Shown piece after piece: positions 6,221 to 11,033 of a stretch of 11,033 nucleotides of DNA (position 1 is the first letter of the stretch; every line of letters starts with the position of its first letter). The translations under genes were made by a program, and so were the position numbers. The stretch is from Desulfobacterales bacterium (GTDB taxonomy: Bacteria > Desulfobacterota > Desulfobacteria > Desulfobacterales > JAHEIW01), in assembly GCA_030145015.1 (NCBI GenBank), contig JAQYWI010000176.1, forward strand, positions 1-11,033, written 5' to 3'. The notes under the pieces are model-generated. The model was not told the origin of the DNA. It saw only the letters and a program-made list of their open reading frames with translations, and did not search any database.

Positions 6221-7537
6221 TTACGAACGGCCCTTTACTCTGGCGCCGCCTTGCTTTAAAAATCCCTCATAGTGACGACTCAACATATGCGATTCGATTT
6301 GCGCAACCGTGTCAATCGCCACGCCGACCACAATCAGCAGCGCCGTTCCACCAAAGTAAAATGGAACATTAAACCGGGTTATTAAAATCGAAGGCAATAC
6401 ACAAACAGCAGACACATAGATGGCCCCACCAAGCGTAATGCGGGTTAACACCTTATCAATATAATCCGCCGTGCGCTTCCCGGGCCGGATGCCCGGAATG
6501 TATCCGCCGTGTTTTTTCATATTCTCGGCAACGTCAACCGGGTTAAAGGTGACCGCTGTATAAAAATAACAGAAAAAGAAAATAAATCCGACAAACATTA
6601 ATTCATAAATGGGATTGCCCGGCCGCATCGTTTCGGCAATATTCTTTATCCAGGGAATATTGACAAAACTTCCTATTGTAGCTGGAAACATGATGATCGA
6701 CGAAGCAAAAATCGGCGGGATCACACCGGATGTATTTATTTTCAAAGGCAGATGGGTGCTCTGGCCTCCGTACATTTTTCGTCCCACCACCCGTTTCGCA
6801 TATTGAACCGGAATGCGGCGCTGCCCTTGTTCGACAAAGATGATGAATCCGACAACCAGCACCATAAAGATGACCAGAATCAAGGCAATAAATACCCCCA
6901 TTTCACCGGTTGACAGCAATCGAAACGTATTCCCTCCGGCAGTCGGCAGCCGTGCAACGATACCGGCAAAAATAATCAGTGAAATACCATTGCCGATTCC
7001 GCGCTCGGTAATTTGCTCCCCCAGCCACATGATAAAGGCCGTACCGGCCGTTAAAGTGATGACCGTCATCAACCGAAATGCCCATCCCGGTATCATCACC
7101 ACCGGGGCCCCGCCGGGCGAACTCATCGTTTCCAAACCGACACTGATGCCAAATCCCTGAATAATACTTAATACAACTGTGCTGTATCGGGTATACTGCG
7201 TGATTTTTTTGCGCCCCTGCTCACCTTCTTTTTTTAATTGTTCCAGATGGGGTATGACAACAGTTAAAAGCTGTAAAATAATAGAGGCACTGATATAGGG
7301 CATGATTCCAAGAGCAAAAACCGACAGCCTCTCAAATGCACCTCCCGAAAACATATTAAAAATTCCAAATATGGTGCCTTCCGCCCGGGCAAAGAAAGAT
7401 GCCAAGGCTGACGTATCGATTCCCGGGACCGGAACATGGACACCGATCCGGTATACGATGAGCAATGCCAACGTGAATAAAATGCGCTTCTTCAGCTCGG
7501 GTATTTTGAAAATATTTTGGAACCCACTGCCAATCAT
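6221..7537 (-). CDS. secY: Protein translocase subunit SecY
   Basis: SecY is the channel of the Sec translocon in the inner membrane. The 438 residues contain ten hydrophobic segments, at roughly 18-36, 72-98, 117-135, 150-172, 182-197, 214-236, 268-290, 312-333, 370-385 and 393-412. Signatures include the plug region [20 protein letters not shown] (65-84), the cytoplasmic loop [14 protein letters not shown] (236-249), [17 protein letters not shown] (264-280) and the C5-loop [12 protein letters not shown] (351-362), which contacts SecA and ribosomes. The ATG (7537) overlaps the rplO stop as ATGA, and GAGGT lies upstream inside rplO, so translation is probably coupled. SecE and SecG are not in the window. 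Downstream, infA follows directly. Confidence 0.98.
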   Translation of the reverse strand: MIGSGFQNIFKIPELKKRILFTLALLIVYRIGVHVPVPGIDTSALASFFARAEGTIFGIFNMFSGGAFERLSVFALGIMPYISASIILQLLTVVIPHLEQLKKEGEQGRKKITQYTRYSTVVLSIIQGFGISVGLETMSSPGGAPVVMIPGWAFRLMTVITLTAGTAFIMWLGEQITERGIGNGISLIIFAGIVARLPTAGGNTFRLLSTGEMGVFIALILVIFMVLVVGFIIFVEQGQRRIPVQYAKRVVGRKMYGGQSTHLPLKINTSGVIPPIFASSIIMFPATIGSFVNIPWIKNIAETMRPGNPIYELMFVGFIFFFCYFYTAVTFNPVDVAENMKKHGGYIPGIRPGKRTADYIDKVLTRITLGGAIYVSAVCVLPSILITRFNVPFYFGGTALLIVVGVAIDTVAQIESHMLSRHYEGFLKQGGARVKGRS

Positions 7538-7977
7538 TGCACGACCTCTACACTGCCGCCAGCCGCTTCAATTTTCTCTCTGGCACTTTTGCTGACGTGG
7601 CTGAGTTTAACATTGAGGGCAATGCTGATATCCCCCTGCCCCAGTAATTTAATGCCGTCTTTTTTGCCTTTAACGAGTCCCGCTTTTACAAGTGCGGCTT
7701 CATCTACCAAACTGCCGCTCTTAAGCGTTAATAAATCCCTGATATTGATGACGGCAATTTTTTTTCTGAAAATATTGGCAAACCCGCGCTTGGGAAGGCG
7801 CCGTTGAATCGGCATCTGCCCGCCTTCATAACCGGGTCTGACACCGCCACCGGATCGGCTGTTATATCCTTTGGTACCGCGACCGGCGGTCTTACCACGA
7901 CCGGTTCCAACACCGCGGCCCAAGCGTCTGCTCACCTTGCGGGATCTTGACGGCGGCGACAGTTCATGAAGCTTCAT
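7534..7977 (-). CDS. rplO: 50S ribosomal protein L15
   Basis: L15 binds 23S rRNA late in 50S assembly. The 147 residues include the glycine/arginine-rich N-terminal extension typical of the family ([20 protein letters not shown], 17-36). [17 protein letters not shown] (50-66) follows, and then a globular domain whose end ([20 protein letters not shown]) carries the L15/L18e signature. ATG 7977 lies inside the end of rpmD (14-nt overlap, different frame), with GAGGAG upstream. The stop overlaps secY by 4 nt (ATGA). This tight rpmD-rplO-secY group contrasts with the long gaps elsewhere in the operon. Confidence 0.97.
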   Translation of the reverse strand: MKLHELSPPSRSRKVSRRLGRGVGTGRGKTAGRGTKGYNSRSGGGVRPGYEGGQMPIQRRLPKRGFANIFRKKIAVINIRDLLTLKSGSLVDEAALVKAGLVKGKKDGIKLLGQGDISIALNVKLSHVSKSAREKIEAAGGSVEVVQ

Positions 7978-8161
7978 CGACCTTCTCCTCAGTGCTAACG
8001 AGATGTGAAACCTTATTAATCATCCCTCGAATTTCAGGTGTATCTTTAAGCTCAACTGTTCTATTTAATCGGGTTAACCCCATTCCCTGCAAGACTCGGC
8101 GATGCCGCTCGGGTCTGCCAATCATACTTCGAACGAGTGTTACTTTAACATTTCCAGCCAT
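7964..8161 (-). CDS. rpmD: 50S ribosomal protein L30
   Basis: L30 is a small 23S rRNA-binding protein that many bacteria lack. The 65 residues carry the complete fold: [20 protein letters not shown] (6-25), [20 protein letters not shown] (27-46) and [10 protein letters not shown]. Its last 14 nt overlap the start of rplO. An AAAGGA sequence precedes ATG 8161, and the gap to rpsE is 49 nt. The C-terminal residues ([10 protein letters not shown]) extend a little beyond the core, and the last four codons are shared with rplO in another frame. Confidence 0.95.
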   Translation of the reverse strand: MAGNVKVTLVRSMIGRPERHRRVLQGMGLTRLNRTVELKDTPEIRGMINKVSHLVSTEEKVDEAS

Positions 8162-8210
8162 TTATTTAATCCTTTCCGCGATCCTGCCTTTGCTCATTTC
8201 GTGCTGGAAT

Positions 8211-8705
8211 CTACAGATTTTCTACAGCAATTCCTCGCCTGGCAGCCACCTGCTCACGACTCTCGAGTTGTTCAAGACCTTTGATCGTTGCCTTCACCAG
8301 GTTGTGAGGATTATGTGATCCGATACACTTGGTCAGAATATTTTGCACGCCAGCCGCTTCCAGAACCGCCCGTACGGCACCACCGGCAATTACGCCGGTA
8401 CCTTGGGCAGCCGGTTTGAGTAAAACCCTACCGGCGCCGAATCGGCCAATCGTCTCGTAGGGTATGGTGCCCTCAATCAGGGGGACATCAATCATGCTTT
8501 TTTTTGCTTTTTCAACACCCTTGCGAATGGCCTCCGGGACTTCGCCGGCTTTACCGAGCCCGAAACCAACGGACCCTTGACCGTTACCGACAACAACGAT
8601 CGCACTGAAACTGAAACGACGACCCCCTTTTACGACCTTCGCCACCCGATTAATATGGACAACTTTGTCTATTAATTCGGTTTCCCCTATTTCCTGTTTG
8701 AACAA
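8211..8705 (-). CDS. rpsE: 30S ribosomal protein S5
   Basis: S5 sits at the 30S mRNA entry tunnel and affects decoding accuracy; changes in its loop around residues 20-30 cause spectinomycin resistance. The 164 residues show the dsRBD-like N-domain with [20 protein letters not shown] (21-40) and [20 protein letters not shown] (44-63). The C-domain follows with [20 protein letters not shown] (95-114) and the conserved NPHNLVKAT. The spectinomycin loop looks wild type. The start is TTG 8705, with AAAGGAGG (8720-8713) 7 nt upstream. The 181-nt gap to rplR is the longest in the operon and holds an array. Confidence 0.97.
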   Translation of the reverse strand: MFKQEIGETELIDKVVHINRVAKVVKGGRRFSFSAIVVVGNGQGSVGFGLGKAGEVPEAIRKGVEKAKKSMIDVPLIEGTIPYETIGRFGAGRVLLKPAAQGTGVIAGGAVRAVLEAAGVQNILTKCIGSHNPHNLVKATIKGLEQLESREQVAARRGIAVENL

Positions 8706-8720
8706 GAGCCTGCCTCCTTT
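8703..8720 (-). promoter_or_regulatory. Consensus RBS deciding the TTG start of rpsE
   Basis: AAAGGAGG (8720-8713) is followed by a 7-nt spacer and TTG (8705-8703). No in-frame ATG fits the S5 length and sequence better. Confidence 0.8.
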
Positions 8721-8731
8721 GGTATCACACC

Positions 8732-8777
8732 CTATAGAGAAAAGTTAAATTCGTAAAATTACAATTTACTCTATTCT
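8732..8777. repeat. Small imperfect hairpin upstream of rpsE
   Basis: The arms around 8732-8751 (TATAGAGAAAAGTTAAATT) and 8763-8777 (AATTTACTCTATTCT) pair with a four-base bulge. It sits between the CACAAAG array and the rpsE ribosome binding site. It may be a second, shorter unit of the same kind of structure. Confidence 0.4.
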
Positions 8778-8785
8778 TAAAACTT

Positions 8786-8876
8786 ATCACCCCAAAAACA
8801 CGAAGTTCACAAAGTTCTTAAAAACAATTTTTAATTATAATTCTTTGTGTGCTTTGTGACCTTTGTGGTTAATTCC
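8786..8876. repeat. Inverted-repeat array of CACAAAG words between rplR and rpsE
   Basis: The left arm 8786-8819 reads CACCCCAAAAACACGAAG, TTCACAAAG and TTCTT. The right arm 8839-8876 reads on the other strand as ACCACAAAGGTCACAAAG, CACACAAAG and AATT. CACAAAG and CACGAAG words recur every 8-9 bp. The centre (8820-8838) is A/T only apart from one C. Words of this kind recur, to my memory, in several environmental bacterial genomes. Confidence 0.8.
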
Positions 8877-8886
8877 TTTTTAATTT

Positions 8887-9255
8887 TTAGAATTCCAAGC
8901 CGGCTTCACGGGCACCTTCGGAAACGGCTTTGATCCTGCCATGGTACAAAAAGCCATTGCGGTCAAAAACGACCTTTTTGAGACCTTTTTCCTTGGCACG
9001 CTGGCCGATAATTTTTCCCACACTATTGGCCGCAGCTAACTTGCTCTTCGATTCCGGCTTCTCCCGAACGTCTTTTTCCATGCTCGAGGCCGCGGCAAGG
9101 GTTTGACCGAGAGAATCGTCAATGATCTGGGCATAAATGTGCCTGGCACTTCGAAACACACACAATCGAGGTCGGTTTGTCGTGCCAACCAGCTTTTTTC
9201 GAATTCTTTTTTTTCGTTTTAAACGTGCTTGCGTTCTTAAATTCAGCGTTCCCAT
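8887..9255 (-). CDS. rplR: 50S ribosomal protein L18
   Basis: L18 binds 5S rRNA together with L5 and anchors it in the central protuberance. The 122 residues start with a basic arm ([15 protein letters not shown]) that contacts 5S rRNA. The family core [20 protein letters not shown] (28-47) follows, then [20 protein letters not shown] (73-92) and the end [20 protein letters not shown] (97-116) followed by EAGLEF. The ribosome binding site before ATG 9255 is weak, and the gap from rplF is only 27 nt, so expression may depend on translation coming through from rplF. An array follows the stop codon. Confidence 0.97.
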   Translation of the reverse strand: MGTLNLRTQARLKRKKRIRKKLVGTTNRPRLCVFRSARHIYAQIIDDSLGQTLAAASSMEKDVREKPESKSKLAAANSVGKIIGQRAKEKGLKKVVFDRNGFLYHGRIKAVSEGAREAGLEF

Positions 9256-9282
9256 TTTTCAAAACCCGTTTATGTTAAAGCT

Positions 9283-9831
9283 TTATTGCTGGGCAGAGAC
9301 GCCTGCTTTACCGGCTTTTCTGCGGATATATTCCTCTGCATATTTTATCCCTTTGCCCTTGTAAGGTTCCGGGGGTCGAATTTTCCGGATGGCCGCAGCG
9401 GTTAGGCCCAGTTTTTCTTTATCGATGCCGGATAACTTGACCGTGGTATTCCGTTCAATGGATGCGGAAATGCCATCCGGCAGACCGAATGTAACCGGGT
9501 TTGAAAATCCGACGTTAAAAATGATGTCGTTGCCTTTCAGCTCGGCCTTATAGCCGATACCATTTATCAACAGCGTACGCTCAAATCCTTCGCTAACACC
9601 GGTAACCATGTTAGCCACCAGGCTTCTCGTAAGCCCTTGCAGAGCCCGACTGGTCCGTTTATCCTCCAGGACGACCACATTCAGCACCCCATTTTCTATA
9701 TTTAATTCCACAGCGGGATGGATCGGTCGTGTAAGGGTGCCCTTGGCACCTTGGACGGTTAAAACCCTGTTCTCATATGAGATCTTGGTTTTTTCTGAAA
9801 TTAAAATCGGCTTTTTACCTACTCGAGACAT
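9283..9831 (-). CDS. rplF: 50S ribosomal protein L6
   Basis: L6 binds domain VI of 23S rRNA near the sarcin-ricin loop and the factor-binding site. It has two homologous domains, about 1-82 and 83-182. The family signature PPEPYKGKGIKY is at 153-164, followed by the basic end EEYIRRKAGKAG. Of two ATG codons, 9840 (MSHMSRV) and 9831 (MSRVGKKPI), I chose 9831. It is the usual L6 N-terminus, and GAGGGG (9846-9841) lies 9 nt before it, whereas that site abuts ATG 9840. The length of 182 is slightly over the usual 175-180. The 123-nt gap to rpsH contains an inverted repeat and a hairpin. Confidence 0.96.
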   Translation of the reverse strand: MSRVGKKPILISEKTKISYENRVLTVQGAKGTLTRPIHPAVELNIENGVLNVVVLEDKRTSRALQGLTRSLVANMVTGVSEGFERTLLINGIGYKAELKGNDIIFNVGFSNPVTFGLPDGISASIERNTTVKLSGIDKEKLGLTAAAIRKIRPPEPYKGKGIKYAEEYIRRKAGKAGVSAQQ

Positions 9832-9846
9832 GTGTGACATCCCCTC
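9829..9846 (-). promoter_or_regulatory. RBS deciding between two rplF start codons
   Basis: GAGGGG (9846-9841) is 9 nt upstream of ATG 9831-9829 but directly touches ATG 9840-9838. The downstream start is therefore preferred. Confidence 0.7.
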
Positions 9847-9850
9847 TTCG

Positions 9851-9919
9851 GCAGGCCTGAAGAAGCAAGTAAAATCAACAAATCATTTTGGTTTGGTTGA
9901 CCTGCTTACGACCTGCGAC
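9851..9919. repeat. Imperfect inverted repeat between rpsH and rplF
   Basis: The left arm 9851-9883 (GCAGG, AAGCAAGT, AATCAACAAA) matches the complement of 9884-9919 (GCAGGTCG, TAAGCAGGTC, AACCAAACCAAA). It has more mismatches than the other arrays, but the size and place in the gap are the same. It ends 4 nt before the rplF ribosome binding site. Confidence 0.5.
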
Positions 9920-9928
9920 TAAATCGAT

Positions 9929-9953
9929 CCTAAATTGAGCGTTTCAAATTAGG
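9929..9953 (-). repeat. Hairpin just after the rpsH stop codon
   Basis: On the minus strand, arms CCTAATTTGA and TCAATTTAGG surround a 5-nt loop, with a single mismatch in ten pairs. It begins 1 nt after the rpsH stop. No T-run follows, so it is not a clear terminator. It could protect or process the transcript. Confidence 0.55.
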
Positions 9954-9954
9954 T

Positions 9955-10353
9955 CTACCATATATTGCACAGGATCTCGCCTCCGACATTTTTCTGCCGC
10001 GCCTTTTTATCTGTCATGACACCCATAGATGTAGATAAAATTGAAATCCCCATACCATTATAGACAGGCTTGATATCGTTGCTTTTCACATACACCCTGC
10101 GGCTGGGCTTACTAATGCGTTTGAGGCCGTAAACTACAGTAGATTGCCCCGCACCGTACTTGAGGTAAATCCTCAAAATACCTTGCTTGCCATCTTTAAG
10201 GAATTTATAATTCTTTACAAAGCCTTCTTCCTTCAATATCTTGGCCAGCTCTGTTTTAAGTTTTGAGCCCGGCACATCAACACTGTTAAACTTGGCTTTG
10301 ACACCATTTCTAACGCGGGTCAACATGTCGGCTATAGGATCACTTACCGCCAT
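9955..10353 (-). CDS. rpsH: 30S ribosomal protein S8
   Basis: S8 binds helix 21 of 16S rRNA early in 30S assembly; in E. coli it also represses the spc operon by binding its mRNA near rplE. The 132 residues begin MAVSDPIADMLTRVRNGVKA as in the family. They end with the S8 signature GISILSTSMGVMTDKKARQK (102-121) followed by NVGGEILC. GAGGAG precedes ATG 10353. No S8-site-like hairpin near rplE can be judged here, because the start of rplE is outside the window. The stop is TAG and is followed by a hairpin. Confidence 0.97.
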   Translation of the reverse strand: MAVSDPIADMLTRVRNGVKAKFNSVDVPGSKLKTELAKILKEEGFVKNYKFLKDGKQGILRIYLKYGAGQSTVVYGLKRISKPSRRVYVKSNDIKPVYNGMGISILSTSMGVMTDKKARQKNVGGEILCNIW

Positions 10354-10378
10354 TATTTTCTCCTCTTATCCGGTATCT

Positions 10379-10497
10379 TGCTTCTAGTCGCTGGCTACTG
10401 GCTGCCGGTCACTGCTCACTTGTTCCTGGCTGCTTGTCTCTGGCTCAACCAGAAACAAGAAGCCAATAGCCAGGGGCCGGTTATTAGCTACCAGCTA
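10379..10497. repeat. Inverted-repeat array of CTGGCT words between rpsN and rpsH
   Basis: The left part 10379-10444 iterates GTCGCTGGCTACTGGCTGCC, CACTGCTCACTT, GTTCCTGGCTGC and TCTCTGGCT. The right part 10446-10497 reads on the other strand as CTAGCTGGTAGCTAAT, AACCGGCCCCTGGCTATTGG, CTTCTTG and TTTCTGGTT. The right arm covers the last two sense codons and the stop codon of rpsN, so the repeat overlaps coding DNA. Confidence 0.75.
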
Positions 10498-10673
10498 GAT
10501 TTTACAACTCCGGGAAGCTTGCCATGGGATGCGAATACCCGAAAGCAAATACGGCAAAGTCCAAACTTTCTTAGATATGCTCTGGGTCGCCCACAGATGG
10601 GACATCGATTGTATTGCCTTACTTTGAATTTAGGCTTTCGCATCGCTTTTATTCTAAGCGCTTTTTTCGCCAA
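10488..10673 (-). CDS. rpsN: 30S ribosomal protein S14, zinc-binding type Z
   Basis: S14 assembles late in the 30S head next to S3 and S10. The 61-residue form with C24-x2-C27 and C40-x2-C43 (NRCPICGRP and LCRICF) is the type Z protein, shorter than the ~100-residue zinc-free form of E. coli. The end LPGVVKSSW matches the family. The start is TTG 10673: GGAGG (10683-10679) lies 5 nt upstream and the encoded MAKKAL is the usual N-terminus. The rplE stop codon lies just before this ribosome binding site and the genes are 10 nt apart. The last codons and the stop are shared with the right arm of the CTGGCT array. Confidence 0.96.
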   Translation of the reverse strand: MAKKALRIKAMRKPKFKVRQYNRCPICGRPRAYLRKFGLCRICFRVFASHGKLPGVVKSSW

Positions 10674-10684
10674 ATTACCCTCCC
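10671..10684 (-). promoter_or_regulatory. Strong RBS deciding the TTG start of rpsN
   Basis: The rplE stop TAG (10686-10684) runs into GGGAGGG (10684-10678), and TTG (10673-10671) follows. The junction suggests termination-reinitiation coupling. Confidence 0.7.
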
Positions 10685-11033
10685 TAATTTCTATACGGCA
10701 TGCCCATCAGACCAAGCAGCAGCTTGCCCTCTTCGTCTGTTTGAGCAGTGGTAACTATGCTAATATTGAGACCTTTAATCTTATCAATCTTATCGTAATC
10801 AATTTCCGGAAAAATAATGTGCTCTTTAATTCCCAGCGAATAATTGCCCCGTCCGTCAAACGCTTTTCCGGAAACACCTCGAAAATCTCTGACCCGTGCC
10901 AGCGCGACATTGACCAGTTTGTTATAAAAATCATACATCCGTTGACGCCTCAGGGTAACCATACACCCGATGGGCATCCCCGCTCTCAGCTTAAAGGCCG
11001 CAATGGACTTTTTTGCACGGGTCACCACCGGCT
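10684..11033 (-). CDS. rplE: 50S ribosomal protein L5, C-terminal part (cut by window edge)
   Basis: L5 binds 5S rRNA and lies in the central protuberance, facing the P-site tRNA. Only the last 115 residues of about 180 are present. The reading frame is open to the window edge, and the GTG at 11028 is an internal valine (PVVTRAKKS aligns with the KPLITKARKS of E. coli L5). Visible family blocks are [59 protein letters not shown], and the end [11 protein letters not shown]. The stop is TAG, 10 nt before rpsN. In the usual order rplX, rplN and rpsQ would lie just beyond the edge. Confidence 0.96.
   Translation of the reverse strand, partial: PVVTRAKKSIAAFKLRAGMPIGCMVTLRRQRMYDFYNKLVNVALARVRDFRGVSGKAFDGRGNYSLGIKEHIIFPEIDYDKIDKIKGLNISIVTTAQTDEEGKLLLGLMGMPYRN

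Noticed and set aside
8706..8886. Internal promoter upstream of rpsE
   Set aside because: The AT-rich stretch contains many loose -10-like matches, but no pair with good boxes and 16-18 nt spacing.
9929..9953. Intrinsic terminator after rpsH
   Set aside because: The hairpin is good but no T-run follows, and termination here would cut off most of the operon.
667..10487. The arrays as miniature transposons (MITEs) or remnants of insertion sequences
   Set aside because: No two gaps share the same terminal repeats, there are no visible target-site duplications, and each uses a different word.

Overview
This window is the 3' two-thirds of a bacterial spc–alpha ribosomal protein operon, read right to left on the minus strand. 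It is followed by a short flank holding two unrelated genes. Visible order in transcription direction: rplE (cut by the window edge), rpsN, rpsH, rplF, rplR, rpsE, rpmD, rplO, secY, infA, rpmJ, rpsM, rpsK, rpsD, rpoA, rplQ, then an intrinsic terminator at 2244-2278. The gene order, the zinc-binding forms of S14, S4 and L36, the rpoA C-terminal domain and the flanking gene types fit a Gram-negative of the former Deltaproteobacteria (Desulfobacterota, perhaps Desulfobacterales). That placement is inferred from protein character and repeat style, not from a search.

Region by region. 133-642 (minus) is a stand-alone CheY-like receiver protein with its own sigma70-type promoter. 643-1028 is a divergent control region with two palindromes, promoter-like elements on both strands and a nested inverted-repeat array that ends at the next start codon. 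1029-2000 (plus) is an unusual protein with a double thioredoxin fold and a HEAT-like tail. 2001-2309 is the convergent gap, with a 14-bp tandem repeat, a GAGGACGA-word inverted repeat and the operon terminator. 2310-11033 is the operon.

The operon genes work together. Small-subunit proteins S14, S8, S5, S13, S11 and S4, large-subunit proteins L5, L6, L18, L30, L15, L36 and L17, the initiation factor IF1, the translocon SecY and the RNA polymerase alpha subunit are co-expressed in growth-linked fashion. Some junctions are tight: rplO/secY overlap by ATGA, rpmD/rplO overlap by 14 nt, and rpoA/rplQ are 8 nt apart. Adk and map, often found between secY and infA, are absent. Four genes (rpsN, rpsE, rpsM, rpsD) start with TTG behind strong Shine-Dalgarno sequences, and infA starts with GTG. 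L17 carries a roughly 95-residue Lys/Ala-rich tail.

The most unusual feature is in the intergenic DNA. All eight complete gaps longer than 100 bp, six of them inside the operon, hold a long imperfect inverted repeat built from iterated short words. Each gap uses a different word (for example TTTCAGG/TGTCAGG, GAGGACGA, ATGGTTAA, TTTGGTA, CACAAAG, CTGGCT). Inside the operon the arrays lie between the stop codon of one gene and the Shine-Dalgarno sequence of the next. The seven gaps shorter than 90 bp have no comparable array.
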